From Lachnospiraceae bacterium (lineage in GTDB: Bacteria > Bacillota > Clostridia > Lachnospirales > Lachnospiraceae): DNA of 63,624 nucleotides. The stretch covers positions 1-63,624 of the forward strand of contig CABJBM010000033.1 in NCBI GenBank assembly GCA_902363835.1, in the 5' to 3' direction. A program made the position numbers and the translations under genes. The notes beneath the pieces are model-generated. The model worked only from the letters and a program-made list of their open reading frames with translations. It did not search any database and was not told the DNA's origin. Positions 47,476-56,427 of this stretch are shown here, one piece after another. Each line of letters begins with the position of its first letter. The first letter of the stretch is position 1.

Positions 47476-47714
47476 TTGCAGTATATGGAAATGAATAATA
47501 ACGGAATGAAAGAACCGTGCAAGTATTGTAATAAACCAAAGTGATTTGTATTGATGGAAGAAGTAATAATCTTATGGAATTAAGATGTTTAAGGACTTTG
47601 TACATTAATACTTCACATAGAACCTGACGGGCTGCCATGAGTTTAAGCTGGGATAATGTGCAGGCTTTAGGCATGAAACCGATTAGTGTCAATTTGAAAA
47701 GGAGGTATTTCATA

Positions 47715-48554
47715 ATGAAAATAGGTTTTAACGAAGCAACAGCCTTAAAATGCGAAGGACAGTCTTTGATGGCTGATTTAGAGGCTTGTGAAAAAAATGG
47801 GTTTGATTATTTTGAAATGAGATTTGATTGTCTGGCAGAGTATGTAAAAGAGCATAGCTTGGAAGAACTTGCAGAATGGTTTGAAAATCACCGTATTAAG
47901 CCGTGGGCATACAACACTTTAGAGTTTTTTAACCAGCTTGATTCATTCCAGACTATGGCCATGGACTGGCATTTAAGCTGGATCAAAGAAGTTTGTAATG
48001 CCATTGGCATGAAGATGCTGATTGCTGTTCCGTCTTTTGATGTTGGCCTGGATAAAACGGTTGAAGAAATTAAGCACGAAGCTGCTGACAGGTTACGGTA
48101 CATAGCGGAATTTATGGGTCCGGATATTAGAGTATCACTTGAATTCTGCGGCTGCCCCAATTGTTCCATTAATCAATTTGGAACGGCTTATGACGTTGTA
48201 AAAGAAGTTGATCTCCCTAACTTGGGCATTACGTTAGACACGTTCCATTTTCATGAAATGGGATCCAGCCTGGAGGATTTGAAAAAAGCAGATCCTGGTA
48301 AAATATTTGTTTATCACTTAAATGATTGTGAAGACCTTCCGATTGGTTCATGTGGCGATGATAAACGCCTTTGGCCGGAAGAGGGAGTGGTGGATCATGG
48401 ATCAATTGCAAAAGTTCTGAATGAAATAGGATTTGACGGTGTGTGCACCATTGAGGAATTCCGCCCGGAATATTATAGGATGGAACACAAAGAGAACATT
48501 AAGAAGGCGGCAGAAGTGACCAGGGCATTTGTTAATAAGTATTATAAAAAGTAG
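47715..48554 (+). CDS. Sugar-phosphate isomerase/epimerase-like TIM barrel (IolE/IolI type)
   Basis: Protein of 279 aa from ATG 47715 (MKIGFNEATALKCEGQSLMA), AAGGAGG nine bases upstream; the frame to 47637 has none. AP_endonuc_2/xylose isomerase-like TIM barrel. Metal ligands expected of the family are visible: E in RVSLEFCGCPN, D and H in LGITLDTFHFHEMGSSLEDL, H in IFVYHLNDCED, E in CTIEEFRPEYYR. In inositol catabolism IolE (dehydratase) and IolI (inosose isomerase) belong to this fold; which reaction applies cannot be told. It ends the operon before a terminator hairpin. Confidence 0.88.
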   Translation: MKIGFNEATALKCEGQSLMADLEACEKNGFDYFEMRFDCLAEYVKEHSLEELAEWFENHRIKPWAYNTLEFFNQLDSFQTMAMDWHLSWIKEVCNAIGMKMLIAVPSFDVGLDKTVEEIKHEAADRLRYIAEFMGPDIRVSLEFCGCPNCSINQFGTAYDVVKEVDLPNLGITLDTFHFHEMGSSLEDLKKADPGKIFVYHLNDCEDLPIGSCGDDKRLWPEEGVVDHGSIAKVLNEIGFDGVCTIEEFRPEYYRMEHKENIKKAAEVTRAFVNKYYKK

Positions 48555-48654
48555 GGATATTAACCAACTGGCGCAAAATTGTGTTGGTTCACAAAGTCCA
48601 TATTACATAAAACGGCAGGAATCGGGCCTTTCGCCTCACTATGCCATAAATATT

Positions 48655-48684
48655 CAGCGCATGCATATGAAAAGGTATGCGCTG
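48655..48684 (+). terminator. Terminator of the inositol-like operon
   Basis: CAGCGCAT/ATGCGCTG, eight-base perfect stem, followed by TTATTTTGTTTG. Confidence 0.6.
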
Positions 48685-48710
48685 TTATTTTGTTTGAAAC
48701 ACTTTAATTT

Positions 48711-48718
48711 AAACGTTT
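48711..48718. promoter_or_regulatory. LacI-type operator, upstream
   Basis: AAACGTTT core in TTTAAACGTTTCAATT, sharing its core with the site at 48878-48887; a distal site suitable for looping. Confidence 0.55.
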
Positions 48719-48834
48719 CAATTAAATATAGGAATAGAAATATGTATATAATTATATATTTCCATTTGAATTAAAATATATAGTTATAAGTTATACATAA
48801 AAAAGTGATTAGTATTTTATGAAAAATATAGATA

Positions 48835-48864
48835 TTGACTTTTATACAAAGGTTATGTTACTAT
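48835..48864 (+). promoter_or_regulatory. Promoter of the beta-1,2-glucan operon
   Basis: TTGACT (48835-48840), 18-base spacer, TACTAT (48859-48864), about 45 bp before the first start codon. Confidence 0.6.
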
Positions 48865-48877
48865 ATCATCGTAAATC

Positions 48878-48887
48878 TAAACGTTTA
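48878..48887. promoter_or_regulatory. LacI-type operator at the transcription start
   Basis: Perfect palindrome TAAACGTTTA at about +8 to +17 of the promoter. The LacI protein encoded in the same operon (52051-53037) is the likely ligand-responsive repressor. Confidence 0.7.
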
Positions 48888-48909
48888 AATTCAGAAAGGG
48901 GTGTTTGGT

Positions 48910-50178
48910 ATGAAGTTTGAAAAAGTGTTATCACTGACTATGATTTTTTTCTCTTGTGCTGCTTTCTTAAGTGGGTGCGGCAATAAAGCCACCGATTCCC
49001 AGGGGGAAGCTGCGGACGCTCAAAAACAAAGTGCCACCATTAAAGTTTGGGCAATGGGGGAAGAAGCAAAAAAAGTTGCGGATGCAGCAAAGCCGTTTGA
49101 GGAAAAGACAGGGTATAAGGTTGAGGTGCAGGCGATTCCCTGGGATGGTGCACATGATAAACTGCTGACAGCAGTTGCGTCCAAGTCAGGACCTGATGTC
49201 ATTCAGCTTGGTACATCATGGATGGCAGAATTTGTTGATGCAGGAGCAATCCTGGATATGACAGACCATATTAAAGATTATGATAATCTTAAGTCAGAAA
49301 ACTTTTTCAGCGGATCTTTTGAAACAACACAATTTGCGGGAAAAACTTACGGAATTCCATGGTATGTTGATACAAGGGTTTTGTTTTACAGAACGGATAT
49401 CCTGGAATCAGTCGGATACCCGGAAGCTCCTAAAACATGGGAGGAGCTAAAGGATGTTTCCGCTAAGCTCCATGCAAGAGGCAGTGACAAATACGGTATG
49501 TCTTTTGATCCGAAAGAGCAGTCAACTGTTTTTATGCTGGCAAATCAGGCAGGTGCTAAATTTTATGGTACAGAACCGGATTTAAATTTTGACAGCAAGG
49601 AATTTATAGAGACAGTTACATATATGGATTCATTTTTTAAAGATGGAGAAGTTCCGGTTGACCTTGCAATCGTAGATCCCATTTCATTAATGATTGATGA
49701 TGGAATTGCACCGATGATGATCAGCGGGCCGTGGACAATTAACTTAATCAATGAAAGCGCTCCTCAGATTTCAGGCAAATGGGCTACCGCTGAATTGCCT
49801 GAAGGGCCGGTGAATAATGATTCAATTCTTGGCGGATCCAATTTAACCATATTTCAATATTCTAAAAATATTGATGCCAGTCTGGAATTTATTGATTATA
49901 TGTCAAGCGCTGAAACCCAGGCTGACTGGTTTGAATTAACAAGTGTGCTGCCGGCAAATACAAAGGCGTGGGATATGAGTGAAAAGTTATCAGAAGACCC
50001 TGATTTTATGGTGTTTGGCGAACAATTGAAAAAAGCAAAAGCATTGCCTTTAATTCCTCAGTTTGAAGAAATAGCCCAGACCTGGCTGATGAATTTTGAA
50101 ACTATTTACAGAGGAAATGCGGATATTGAAGAAACAGTTAATGAGTTTAACGAAAAGGTTCAGGAAATTTTAAACTAG
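48910..50178 (+). CDS. Oligosaccharide-binding lipoprotein (probable sophorooligosaccharide binder)
   Basis: Protein of 422 aa from ATG 48910, AAAGGGG upstream. Lipoprotein signal ending FLSGCGN, then SBP_bac_1 fold (TIKVWAMGEEAKKVADAAKP, VQAIPWDGAHDKLLTAVASK, GPDVIQLGTSWM). First gene of an operon with two permeases, a LacI protein, a GH94 phosphorylase and a GH144-like glucanase, so its ligand is probably beta-1,2-glucooligosaccharide. A strong hairpin after it likely keeps its level above that of the permeases. Confidence 0.9.
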   Translation: MKFEKVLSLTMIFFSCAAFLSGCGNKATDSQGEAADAQKQSATIKVWAMGEEAKKVADAAKPFEEKTGYKVEVQAIPWDGAHDKLLTAVASKSGPDVIQLGTSWMAEFVDAGAILDMTDHIKDYDNLKSENFFSGSFETTQFAGKTYGIPWYVDTRVLFYRTDILESVGYPEAPKTWEELKDVSAKLHARGSDKYGMSFDPKEQSTVFMLANQAGAKFYGTEPDLNFDSKEFIETVTYMDSFFKDGEVPVDLAIVDPISLMIDDGIAPMMISGPWTINLINESAPQISGKWATAELPEGPVNNDSILGGSNLTIFQYSKNIDASLEFIDYMSSAETQADWFELTSVLPANTKAWDMSEKLSEDPDFMVFGEQLKKAKALPLIPQFEEIAQTWLMNFETIYRGNADIEETVNEFNEKVQEILN

Positions 50179-50213
50179 AGCTTGTGTAAAAAAGGGTTAT
50201 TCCATATTTCCGT

Positions 50214-50248
50214 TTCCACTTTGCAATACAATATTTTGCAAAGTGGAA
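50214..50248 (+). terminator. Intra-operon hairpin after the binding-protein gene
   Basis: TTCCACTTTGCAA/TTGCAAAGTGGAA, 13-bp perfect stem, nine-base loop, with no T run afterwards. Such structures between binding-protein and permease genes act as 3' stabilisers or partial terminators. Confidence 0.55.
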
Positions 50249-50331
50249 GGAATATGGGGCGGAATCATGTTCCAAACATGGGTTCTTAGCTAAAGACCGG
50301 AGATAAAATAGTTGTTTAAGGGAGAATCAGT

Positions 50332-51225
50332 ATGAATAAAAAAAACAGGTTGATACCTTATTTATTCGTTGCACCCGCTGTTTTACTTGTTTTTATATTT
50401 TATATTTTTCCGATTGTAATTGCATTGATCATTAGTTTTACTAATATGGATTTAAAGGGGCTTGCTGATTTTTCAAAGATTAAGTTCATAGGAAGCTCTA
50501 ATTATTACCGGTTATTTAAAGATGATATCTTTGTAAAATCCATAGTGAATACAATGTTTTTCGTGTTTTTTGGCGTTCCTGTAGTTGTGGTCTATTCGTT
50601 GTTTCTTGCGTTGCTGGTTAATTTCAGAGAGACAAAATTTTTTACTGCAATGAGGTCTGTTTTATATATGCCATCGGTAACGAATATAGTTGCCGTTTCA
50701 GTGGTTTTTTTATATATGTATAACCCGGTCTTCGGACTTTTGAATTTTCTTTTGGGAAAGGTTGGAATCCCCCCTGTTTATTGGCTTACAGGAGGTCCTA
50801 TAATCAGTAAGATATCATTAATCATAATGGCAGCCTGGAGAGCATCAGGGATAAATATGATTATCTTTCTGGCAGCCCTTAAAGGCGTACCAAAAGAATA
50901 TTATGAAGCGGCCAAAATAGACGGAGCAGGAACTCTTGGGCAATTATTTAAAATAACACTGCCTCAGATCTTTTATGCCGTTATGTTTGTCAGCATAACA
51001 ACAGTAATCGGATGGATACAATTTTTTGATGAACCATTTATAATGACAGATGGCAATCCTCTGAATGGAACATTATCAATTGCATTGTTTATTTATAAAA
51101 ATGGATTCAAACTTAACAAATTTGGTTATTCGGCTACGGCTTCCCTTGTTTTATTAGGGGGTATTATGCTGGTGACTACGATACAATTTCAGATTAGTAA
51201 AAAATTCGATAAAATGGGAGTGTAA
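50332..51225 (+). CDS. Sugar ABC permease, MalF type
   Basis: Protein of 297 aa, ATG 50332 after AAGGGAGAATC. Six membrane helices; the N-terminal PYLFVAPAVLLVFIFYIFPI is typical. The EAA loop reads EYYEAAKIDGAGTLGQLFKI. It works with the MalG-type partner four bases downstream, probably importing beta-1,2-glucooligosaccharides with a shared MsmX-type ATPase encoded elsewhere. Confidence 0.92.
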   Translation: MNKKNRLIPYLFVAPAVLLVFIFYIFPIVIALIISFTNMDLKGLADFSKIKFIGSSNYYRLFKDDIFVKSIVNTMFFVFFGVPVVVVYSLFLALLVNFRETKFFTAMRSVLYMPSVTNIVAVSVVFLYMYNPVFGLLNFLLGKVGIPPVYWLTGGPIISKISLIIMAAWRASGINMIIFLAALKGVPKEYYEAAKIDGAGTLGQLFKITLPQIFYAVMFVSITTVIGWIQFFDEPFIMTDGNPLNGTLSIALFIYKNGFKLNKFGYSATASLVLLGGIMLVTTIQFQISKKFDKMGV

Positions 51226-51229
51226 ATGG

Positions 51230-52054
51230 ATGAAAGTGAAACGGGTGAAACTATCACTTATCTTAATGGTTGTTTTCATTATTATCATCGGCTTTATTAC
51301 TCTGATACCATTACTCTGGATGATTGTGACAAGTTTTAAAACGGAATCTGAGGCCAGTGCACTGATTCCTACGCTGCTGCCAACCAGTATTACCTTGGAT
51401 AATTACATAGACTTGTTTAACCAGTTGAGATTTGAGAAATATATAATAAGCAGTGTTATTGTTGTATTGCTTTCGTTCATAGGAATACTGGTAAATTCCT
51501 TTGCCGGGTTTGCTTTTGAGAAATATGAGTTTAAAGGGAAAGAGATTTTGTTTTATATTGTTTTGACAACCATGATGATTCCTGCCCAGGTGACAATGAT
51601 ACCTGTATATTTAATTCTTAATCGTGTGGGATTAACAAACAATTATTTAGGAATTGTACTCCCGGGGCTGGCTAACGGATATTTGATTTTTATGTACCGG
51701 TCTTTTATGAGCACAGTACCCAATGAAATTATGGAGGCAGCGAGGATTGACGGAACTTCTGAATTCCAGGTTTTTTATAAAATTGCGTTGCCGGTCATAA
51801 AGCCGGCATTGTCAATTCAAATAGTTTTAACATTTATCAGCGGTTGGAACAGTTTTCTCTGGCCATTGATTTTATCTAATGATGAAAGGTATTATACACT
51901 TTCTGTGGCACTTAATATTATGAAAAATCATTATATTGGTTACTTTGGACTGCAAATGGCCGGAGCAGCAATCATGTTATTACCTGTTATTATTGTATTT
52001 GTTTTTTTCCAGAAAAATATAATAGACGGCAGTGTTACATCGGGCATAAAGTGA
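51230..52054 (+). CDS. Sugar ABC permease, MalG type
   Basis: Protein of 274 aa. Typical start region TLIPLLWMIVTSFKTESEAS and EAA loop IMEAARIDGTSEFQVFYKIA. Starts four bases after its partner. Its TGA overlaps the GTG that may start the LacI gene (52051), so they are probably coupled. Confidence 0.92.
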   Translation: MKVKRVKLSLILMVVFIIIIGFITLIPLLWMIVTSFKTESEASALIPTLLPTSITLDNYIDLFNQLRFEKYIISSVIVVLLSFIGILVNSFAGFAFEKYEFKGKEILFYIVLTTMMIPAQVTMIPVYLILNRVGLTNNYLGIVLPGLANGYLIFMYRSFMSTVPNEIMEAARIDGTSEFQVFYKIALPVIKPALSIQIVLTFISGWNSFLWPLILSNDERYYTLSVALNIMKNHYIGYFGLQMAGAAIMLLPVIIVFVFFQKNIIDGSVTSGIK

Positions 52055-53037
52055 TTTTAATTTGCCGGATAAAGGGAGGTTGGTCAATCATAGTTACAAT
52101 AAAAGATGTGGCGAAAAAAGCGAATGTTTCTGTTGCTACGGTTTCTTATGTTATCAATAACAATCCGAAGGTAAAAGAGGAAACAAGGGGTAAAGTTTTA
52201 GAGGTTATTAAAGAACTGGGTTATAAGCCGAATTTTGCAGGCCGAATGCTGAAAACAAAAGAGGCAAAAATTGTCGGCGCTTACGTATCGGATTTAAGAG
52301 GTTATTTTTATGGTGAAGTATTGAGCGGATTAAAGGACAGCATCATAAAGAATGGATATGAGTTTGTCATAGTTACCGGCTCTTTAAACCACCGGTTGAT
52401 GAATGAGAATGTATTGGATGGCGTCATTATACTGGACTCCCATTTTAGTACAAGGGAGCTTTTAAATTATGCTGATTCAGGACTTAAAATAGTTTTAATG
52501 GACCGGTTGATTGAACATAAGAATATCGATTGTATTACTCTTAATAATGCCAAAGGGATTAATCTTGGCATGGATTATTTAAGCGGTTTAGGCTACAGGG
52601 AAGTAAGCTGTTTAACAGGTCCTGAAAATTCCTTTGATTCTATGGCAAGATTGTCAGCCGCCTTAAACTATGCAAAATTAAATAATATATCATTGAATGT
52701 AACTGCAGGAAACTTTGATTATGAAAGCGGATATGACTTCGCAAAACGGCAGCATTTGAAGTATTCAACAAAAAAAGCTGTTTTTTCATTTAATGATGAA
52801 ATGGTAGTGGGAATGTATCATTATTTTAAAGATATTGGTGAGGATATTTGCAATTACTTTGATTTATCAAGCTTTGACAACATTAATTTAATGCAATATT
52901 TAGGTATTCCCATGTCAACCATTGATTATTCAAAATATGGTTGGGGTTATGAAGCGGGTTCGCTGCTGATTAATAGCCTGAATCATAAATTAACAACAGA
53001 ATATAAGACTTTTGATGTTGGCATAATTCGTTACTGA
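52051..53037 (+). CDS. LacI-family regulator of the beta-1,2-glucan operon
   Basis: Protein of 328 aa as read from GTG 52051. The helix-turn-helix VTIKDVAKKANVSVATVSYV normally begins right after the start Met. Here the codon at that place is ATA (52090-52092), with GGGAGG ten bases before it. So either ATA is the initiator, or the GTG overlapping the upstream stop is used and gives a 14-residue extension. The ligand domain is complete (CLTGPENSFDSMARLSAAL, FSFNDEMVVGMYHYF), but the family's usual final segment is short. It should bind the TAAACGTTTA sites upstream of the operon. Confidence 0.88.
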   Translation: MILICRIKGGWSIIVTIKDVAKKANVSVATVSYVINNNPKVKEETRGKVLEVIKELGYKPNFAGRMLKTKEAKIVGAYVSDLRGYFYGEVLSGLKDSIIKNGYEFVIVTGSLNHRLMNENVLDGVIILDSHFSTRELLNYADSGLKIVLMDRLIEHKNIDCITLNNAKGINLGMDYLSGLGYREVSCLTGPENSFDSMARLSAALNYAKLNNISLNVTAGNFDYESGYDFAKRQHLKYSTKKAVFSFNDEMVVGMYHYFKDIGEDICNYFDLSSFDNINLMQYLGIPMSTIDYSKYGWGYEAGSLLINSLNHKLTTEYKTFDVGIIRY

Positions 53038-53057
53038 AGTATGCAGGAGGTATTCAT

Positions 53058-56000
53058 TTGATTCAATTATATAGTGACAGTTTAAAATTCAGCTTTTTAG
53101 AATCCGGTGATTTATTCGAAGCAAAAATAGGAGACAGGAACATCAATCTGTTAAAAGGGAATGTGATTGATGGATCATTAAACAATATCTATCTTAGATT
53201 AAACAGGCAGGGCAGTTATCATTATACTGCACTGTTAGGAAAAAATTCAAACAGTCAATTTTACAAGGGCAAAAACAATGTGAAATGGACCGGGAATTTT
53301 ATGGGAGTAGACTATGAAGTAAAATTTTATCTGTATCATAATATCTTTTATTTTAATGTCAATCTCTTTGGTTCCGATTCAGAAGAAATTGAGTTGTTTT
53401 TTTGCAATGATATTGCTCTTTCAAAAGCAGGAAATGAAGCTTATATCGGACAGTATATAGATCATAAGCCAGTTCTTGATAAAAACGGGTTCACAATCTT
53501 ATCCAGACAGAATCAACAGGAGCAGGGAGAACATGCTTTTATTCAGATTGGCTCCCTATGTGAAACTGTTGCATATTCAACGGATGGATTTCAGTTTTTC
53601 GGAAAAGAGTACAAGGTAAATGGAAAAATAAAAGCATTGGAAGCAGAAATGCTTGATAGTTATGTTTACCAGTATGAGTTTCCTTTTATCGCAATACAGA
53701 CTAAGAAAGCAAAGCTGCAAGGAAATTATAATGCTGTTTTTTATGGCTATGTTTTAAAAAATCTGGAGGGTTCTTCTAAGGAAGTTTTAGAAATTGAAAC
53801 TATTATACAAAATAGCAGAGCTGATTTTAATGACCATTATAAGATGGTTGACAGGATTGAGTATAAGATTGACGTCAATTCCATGATAAATGGCAATATC
53901 TGCAGTCAGGCTGATATTGACCGTATATACGATCATGTCCAGTGCCCGGAATATGAAGGCGGAAATTTGATATCGTTTTTTGACAATGAGAAACATATTG
54001 TATTGCAGAGAAAAGAAGAGCTTGTGGAAAGACAACATGGAAATATCCTGATTTCTGCAAAGGAAAAACGCCTTAACAAAGATATTGTCAATGAAAATAT
54101 CATTTCCACAACATCTTATATGAGTGGAATTTTTAATTCTCATGTTGTTGTCGGTAATACCAGCATGAATATTTTTATGTCGTATATAAGAAATCCATTA
54201 AATATCATGCGAATGAACGGACAACGTATTTTTATTAAAATAAATGGCGAGTTCCGGCTGCTTTGTCAGCCAAGCATATTTGAAATGGGATTAAATTATT
54301 GTAAATGGATTTACCAATTGGATCATGACACCTTGACCATTATCAACAGAACAAAATTAAATTCCCCTGTCATTTCCATGGAAATAAGCTCCCAAAATGC
54401 CGTTTCTTATGAATTTATTATTTCTGCTTTCCTTTGCATGGGAGAAGATGAGTTTAACGAGCCGGGTGAAATTACTGTATCAGACAATAAAGCGAGCTTT
54501 TTTCCGCCAAAGGGTTCGGCTGTATCTCAAATGTATCCTGACTTAAGTTATTCAGTTGAATTTTCAGGAGCAAATATGATCTTTGACAATGATGGTCCAT
54601 TTTATAAAGATCATGTTCACAGGATTAAAAATTTATATACGTTTCACTGTTCAGAAACAAATAACCTTAAAATGTATATCTGCGGAAGTGTGGATAACAG
54701 AGAATTTACCGGAGAGGATTTCAGCTTTATAAATGCTGAAGAAAAATATCTGGAAAATTATGGGGCATTGACCAAAAACTTTAAACTGTATTTTCCTGAT
54801 CAGCGCTGTCTGGACCTGGAACGGTTAAATAAGATTGTTTATTGGTATACGTCGAATATGCTGATCCACTATACGATGCCTCATGGATTGGAGCAATATG
54901 GAGGCGCAGCCTGGGGAACGAGAGATGTTTGTCAGGGACCCTTTGAATATTTCATGTGCATGCAGGATTATAAAGAATGCAGGAAGATCATTGAGCGTGT
55001 TTATTCCTACCAGTTTTTTGAAACAGGTAACTGGCCCCAATGGTTTATGATCGACCGATATGTGATGAGACAAAATGAAAGCCATGGAGATGTGGTGATT
55101 TGGCCGTTAAAATGCCTGGCAAATTATATTTCGGTAACAGGTGATTATGAGATTCTAAACGCTCAGATACCATTTTCACAAAAAGAACAGGAGGGCCGTT
55201 TTACCGGATTATACAGCCTGATCGAACATGTCAATAAACAATTGGATTATATTTCAGGTGAGTTTTACAAAGGTACACATCTGCCGAAATACGGTGAAGG
55301 AGATTGGGATGATACTTTACAGCCGTCCAATAAGAAATTAAGAGAGAGAATGATCAGCGGGTGGACCACATCCTTACTATATGAGACTTTAAGCCAATGG
55401 TATGAGGTTTTTCCCCGGAAATCTGCTGAAGATGAACCGTGCAAGTATGGGAAAGAAAAGCTTAAGGCCATGGTTGATGGTATAAGAGATGATTACCATA
55501 AATATCTGGTGAAAGACGATGTAATTGCAGGGTTTATACATTTTGATTCCAATGAGAAAATCAAATATATTCTCCATCCTGATGATGAGGACACGAAGAT
55601 CAAATACCGGCTGATACCCATTAACCGGGGTATCATATCGGAACTGTTTACGAGTGAGCAGGCTGATCGTCATTTGAAAATTATTTATGAACATTTGTAT
55701 TACACTGACGGCGTGCGTTTAATGAGTAAACCGGCAGAATACAAAGGTGGAATCAATACTTATTTTATGAGGGCTGAAACTGCTTCAAATTTTGGACGGG
55801 AAATCGGATTGCAATATGTACATGCTCATATTCGGTTTATTGAGGCAATATCAAAGTTGGGTAAGCATGCTGATACCATGGATATGCTTTTAAAAATAAA
55901 TCCAATTTGTATACAGGACAGTGTAAAAAATGCGGATTACAGACAAAGCAATGCTTATTTCAGCAGTTCTGACGGCGACTTTAAAAACAGATATGAAGCT

Positions 56001-56387
56001 CAGAATGATTTTTATAAACTTCGCTGCGGGGATCTTAAAGTAAAAGCAGGCTGGAGGATTTATTCATCCGGTCCCGGAATCTATATTAACCAGTTGATCA
56101 CAAATGTTTTGGGTATTAAGTTCCAGGATCAGAATTTAGTGGTTGATCCCGTATTATCCAGGAAATATGATGGATTATGCTTTGATTATGAAATATACGG
56201 GCATAGGGTTACGTTCAAATACAGCATATCCGGTCATGACAATTATATTAAATGTATCAAAATAAATGAAAGAGTAATGAATTTTGAAAGGGTCAAAAAT
56301 CCTTATAGAAATGGAGGTGCTAAACTGGATAAGCATGAAGTTATGTCTGCTTTAGGTAAGCAAAATGAAATTTTATTGTCGCTGTAG
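53058..56387 (+). CDS. GH94 phosphorylase, 1,2-beta-oligoglucan phosphorylase-like
   Basis: Protein of 1109 aa from TTG 53058, AGGAGGT six bases upstream. No signal peptide. An N-terminal beta-rich half (1-about 570) precedes an (alpha/alpha)6 catalytic domain. Conserved blocks: EQYGGAAWGTRDVCQGPFEY, NWPQWFMIDRY, HGDVVIWPLKCL, and the GH94 acid motif seen as GDWDD (748-752) where most have GDWND. A C-terminal beta sandwich follows. The length and layout match the 1,2-beta-oligoglucan phosphorylases (about 1080-1110 aa) rather than cellobiose phosphorylase (about 800). It would split imported beta-1,2-glucooligosaccharides with phosphate into glucose 1-phosphate. The adjacent GH144-like enzyme supports this. 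Confidence 0.88.
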   Translation: MIQLYSDSLKFSFLESGDLFEAKIGDRNINLLKGNVIDGSLNNIYLRLNRQGSYHYTALLGKNSNSQFYKGKNNVKWTGNFMGVDYEVKFYLYHNIFYFNVNLFGSDSEEIELFFCNDIALSKAGNEAYIGQYIDHKPVLDKNGFTILSRQNQQEQGEHAFIQIGSLCETVAYSTDGFQFFGKEYKVNGKIKALEAEMLDSYVYQYEFPFIAIQTKKAKLQGNYNAVFYGYVLKNLEGSSKEVLEIETIIQNSRADFNDHYKMVDRIEYKIDVNSMINGNICSQADIDRIYDHVQCPEYEGGNLISFFDNEKHIVLQRKEELVERQHGNILISAKEKRLNKDIVNENIISTTSYMSGIFNSHVVVGNTSMNIFMSYIRNPLNIMRMNGQRIFIKINGEFRLLCQPSIFEMGLNYCKWIYQLDHDTLTIINRTKLNSPVISMEISSQNAVSYEFIISAFLCMGEDEFNEPGEITVSDNKASFFPPKGSAVSQMYPDLSYSVEFSGANMIFDNDGPFYKDHVHRIKNLYTFHCSETNNLKMYICGSVDNREFTGEDFSFINAEEKYLENYGALTKNFKLYFPDQRCLDLERLNKIVYWYTSNMLIHYTMPHGLEQYGGAAWGTRDVCQGPFEYFMCMQDYKECRKIIERVYSYQFFETGNWPQWFMIDRYVMRQNESHGDVVIWPLKCLANYISVTGDYEILNAQIPFSQKEQEGRFTGLYSLIEHVNKQLDYISGEFYKGTHLPKYGEGDWDDTLQPSNKKLRERMISGWTTSLLYETLSQWYEVFPRKSAEDEPCKYGKEKLKAMVDGIRDDYHKYLVKDDVIAGFIHFDSNEKIKYILHPDDEDTKIKYRLIPINRGIISELFTSEQADRHLKIIYEHLYYTDGVRLMSKPAEYKGGINTYFMRAETASNFGREIGLQYVHAHIRFIEAISKLGKHADTMDMLLKINPICIQDSVKNADYRQSNAYFSSSDGDFKNRYEAQNDFYKLRCGDLKVKAGWRIYSSGPGIYINQLITNVLGIKFQDQNLVVDPVLSRKYDGLCFDYEIYGHRVTFKYSISGHDNYIKCIKINERVMNFERVKNPYRNGGAKLDKHEVMSALGKQNEILLSL

Positions 56388-56427
56388 GCAGTCACAACAA
56401 TGATATTAAATTATGGGGGGAATTATA

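Larger units (their letters stand above)
48555..48909. other. Regulatory gap between inositol-like and glucan operons
   Basis: Contains a terminator hairpin (48655-48684), two AAACGTTT operators 165 bp apart and the promoter of the beta-1,2-glucan operon. No gene. Confidence 0.6.
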
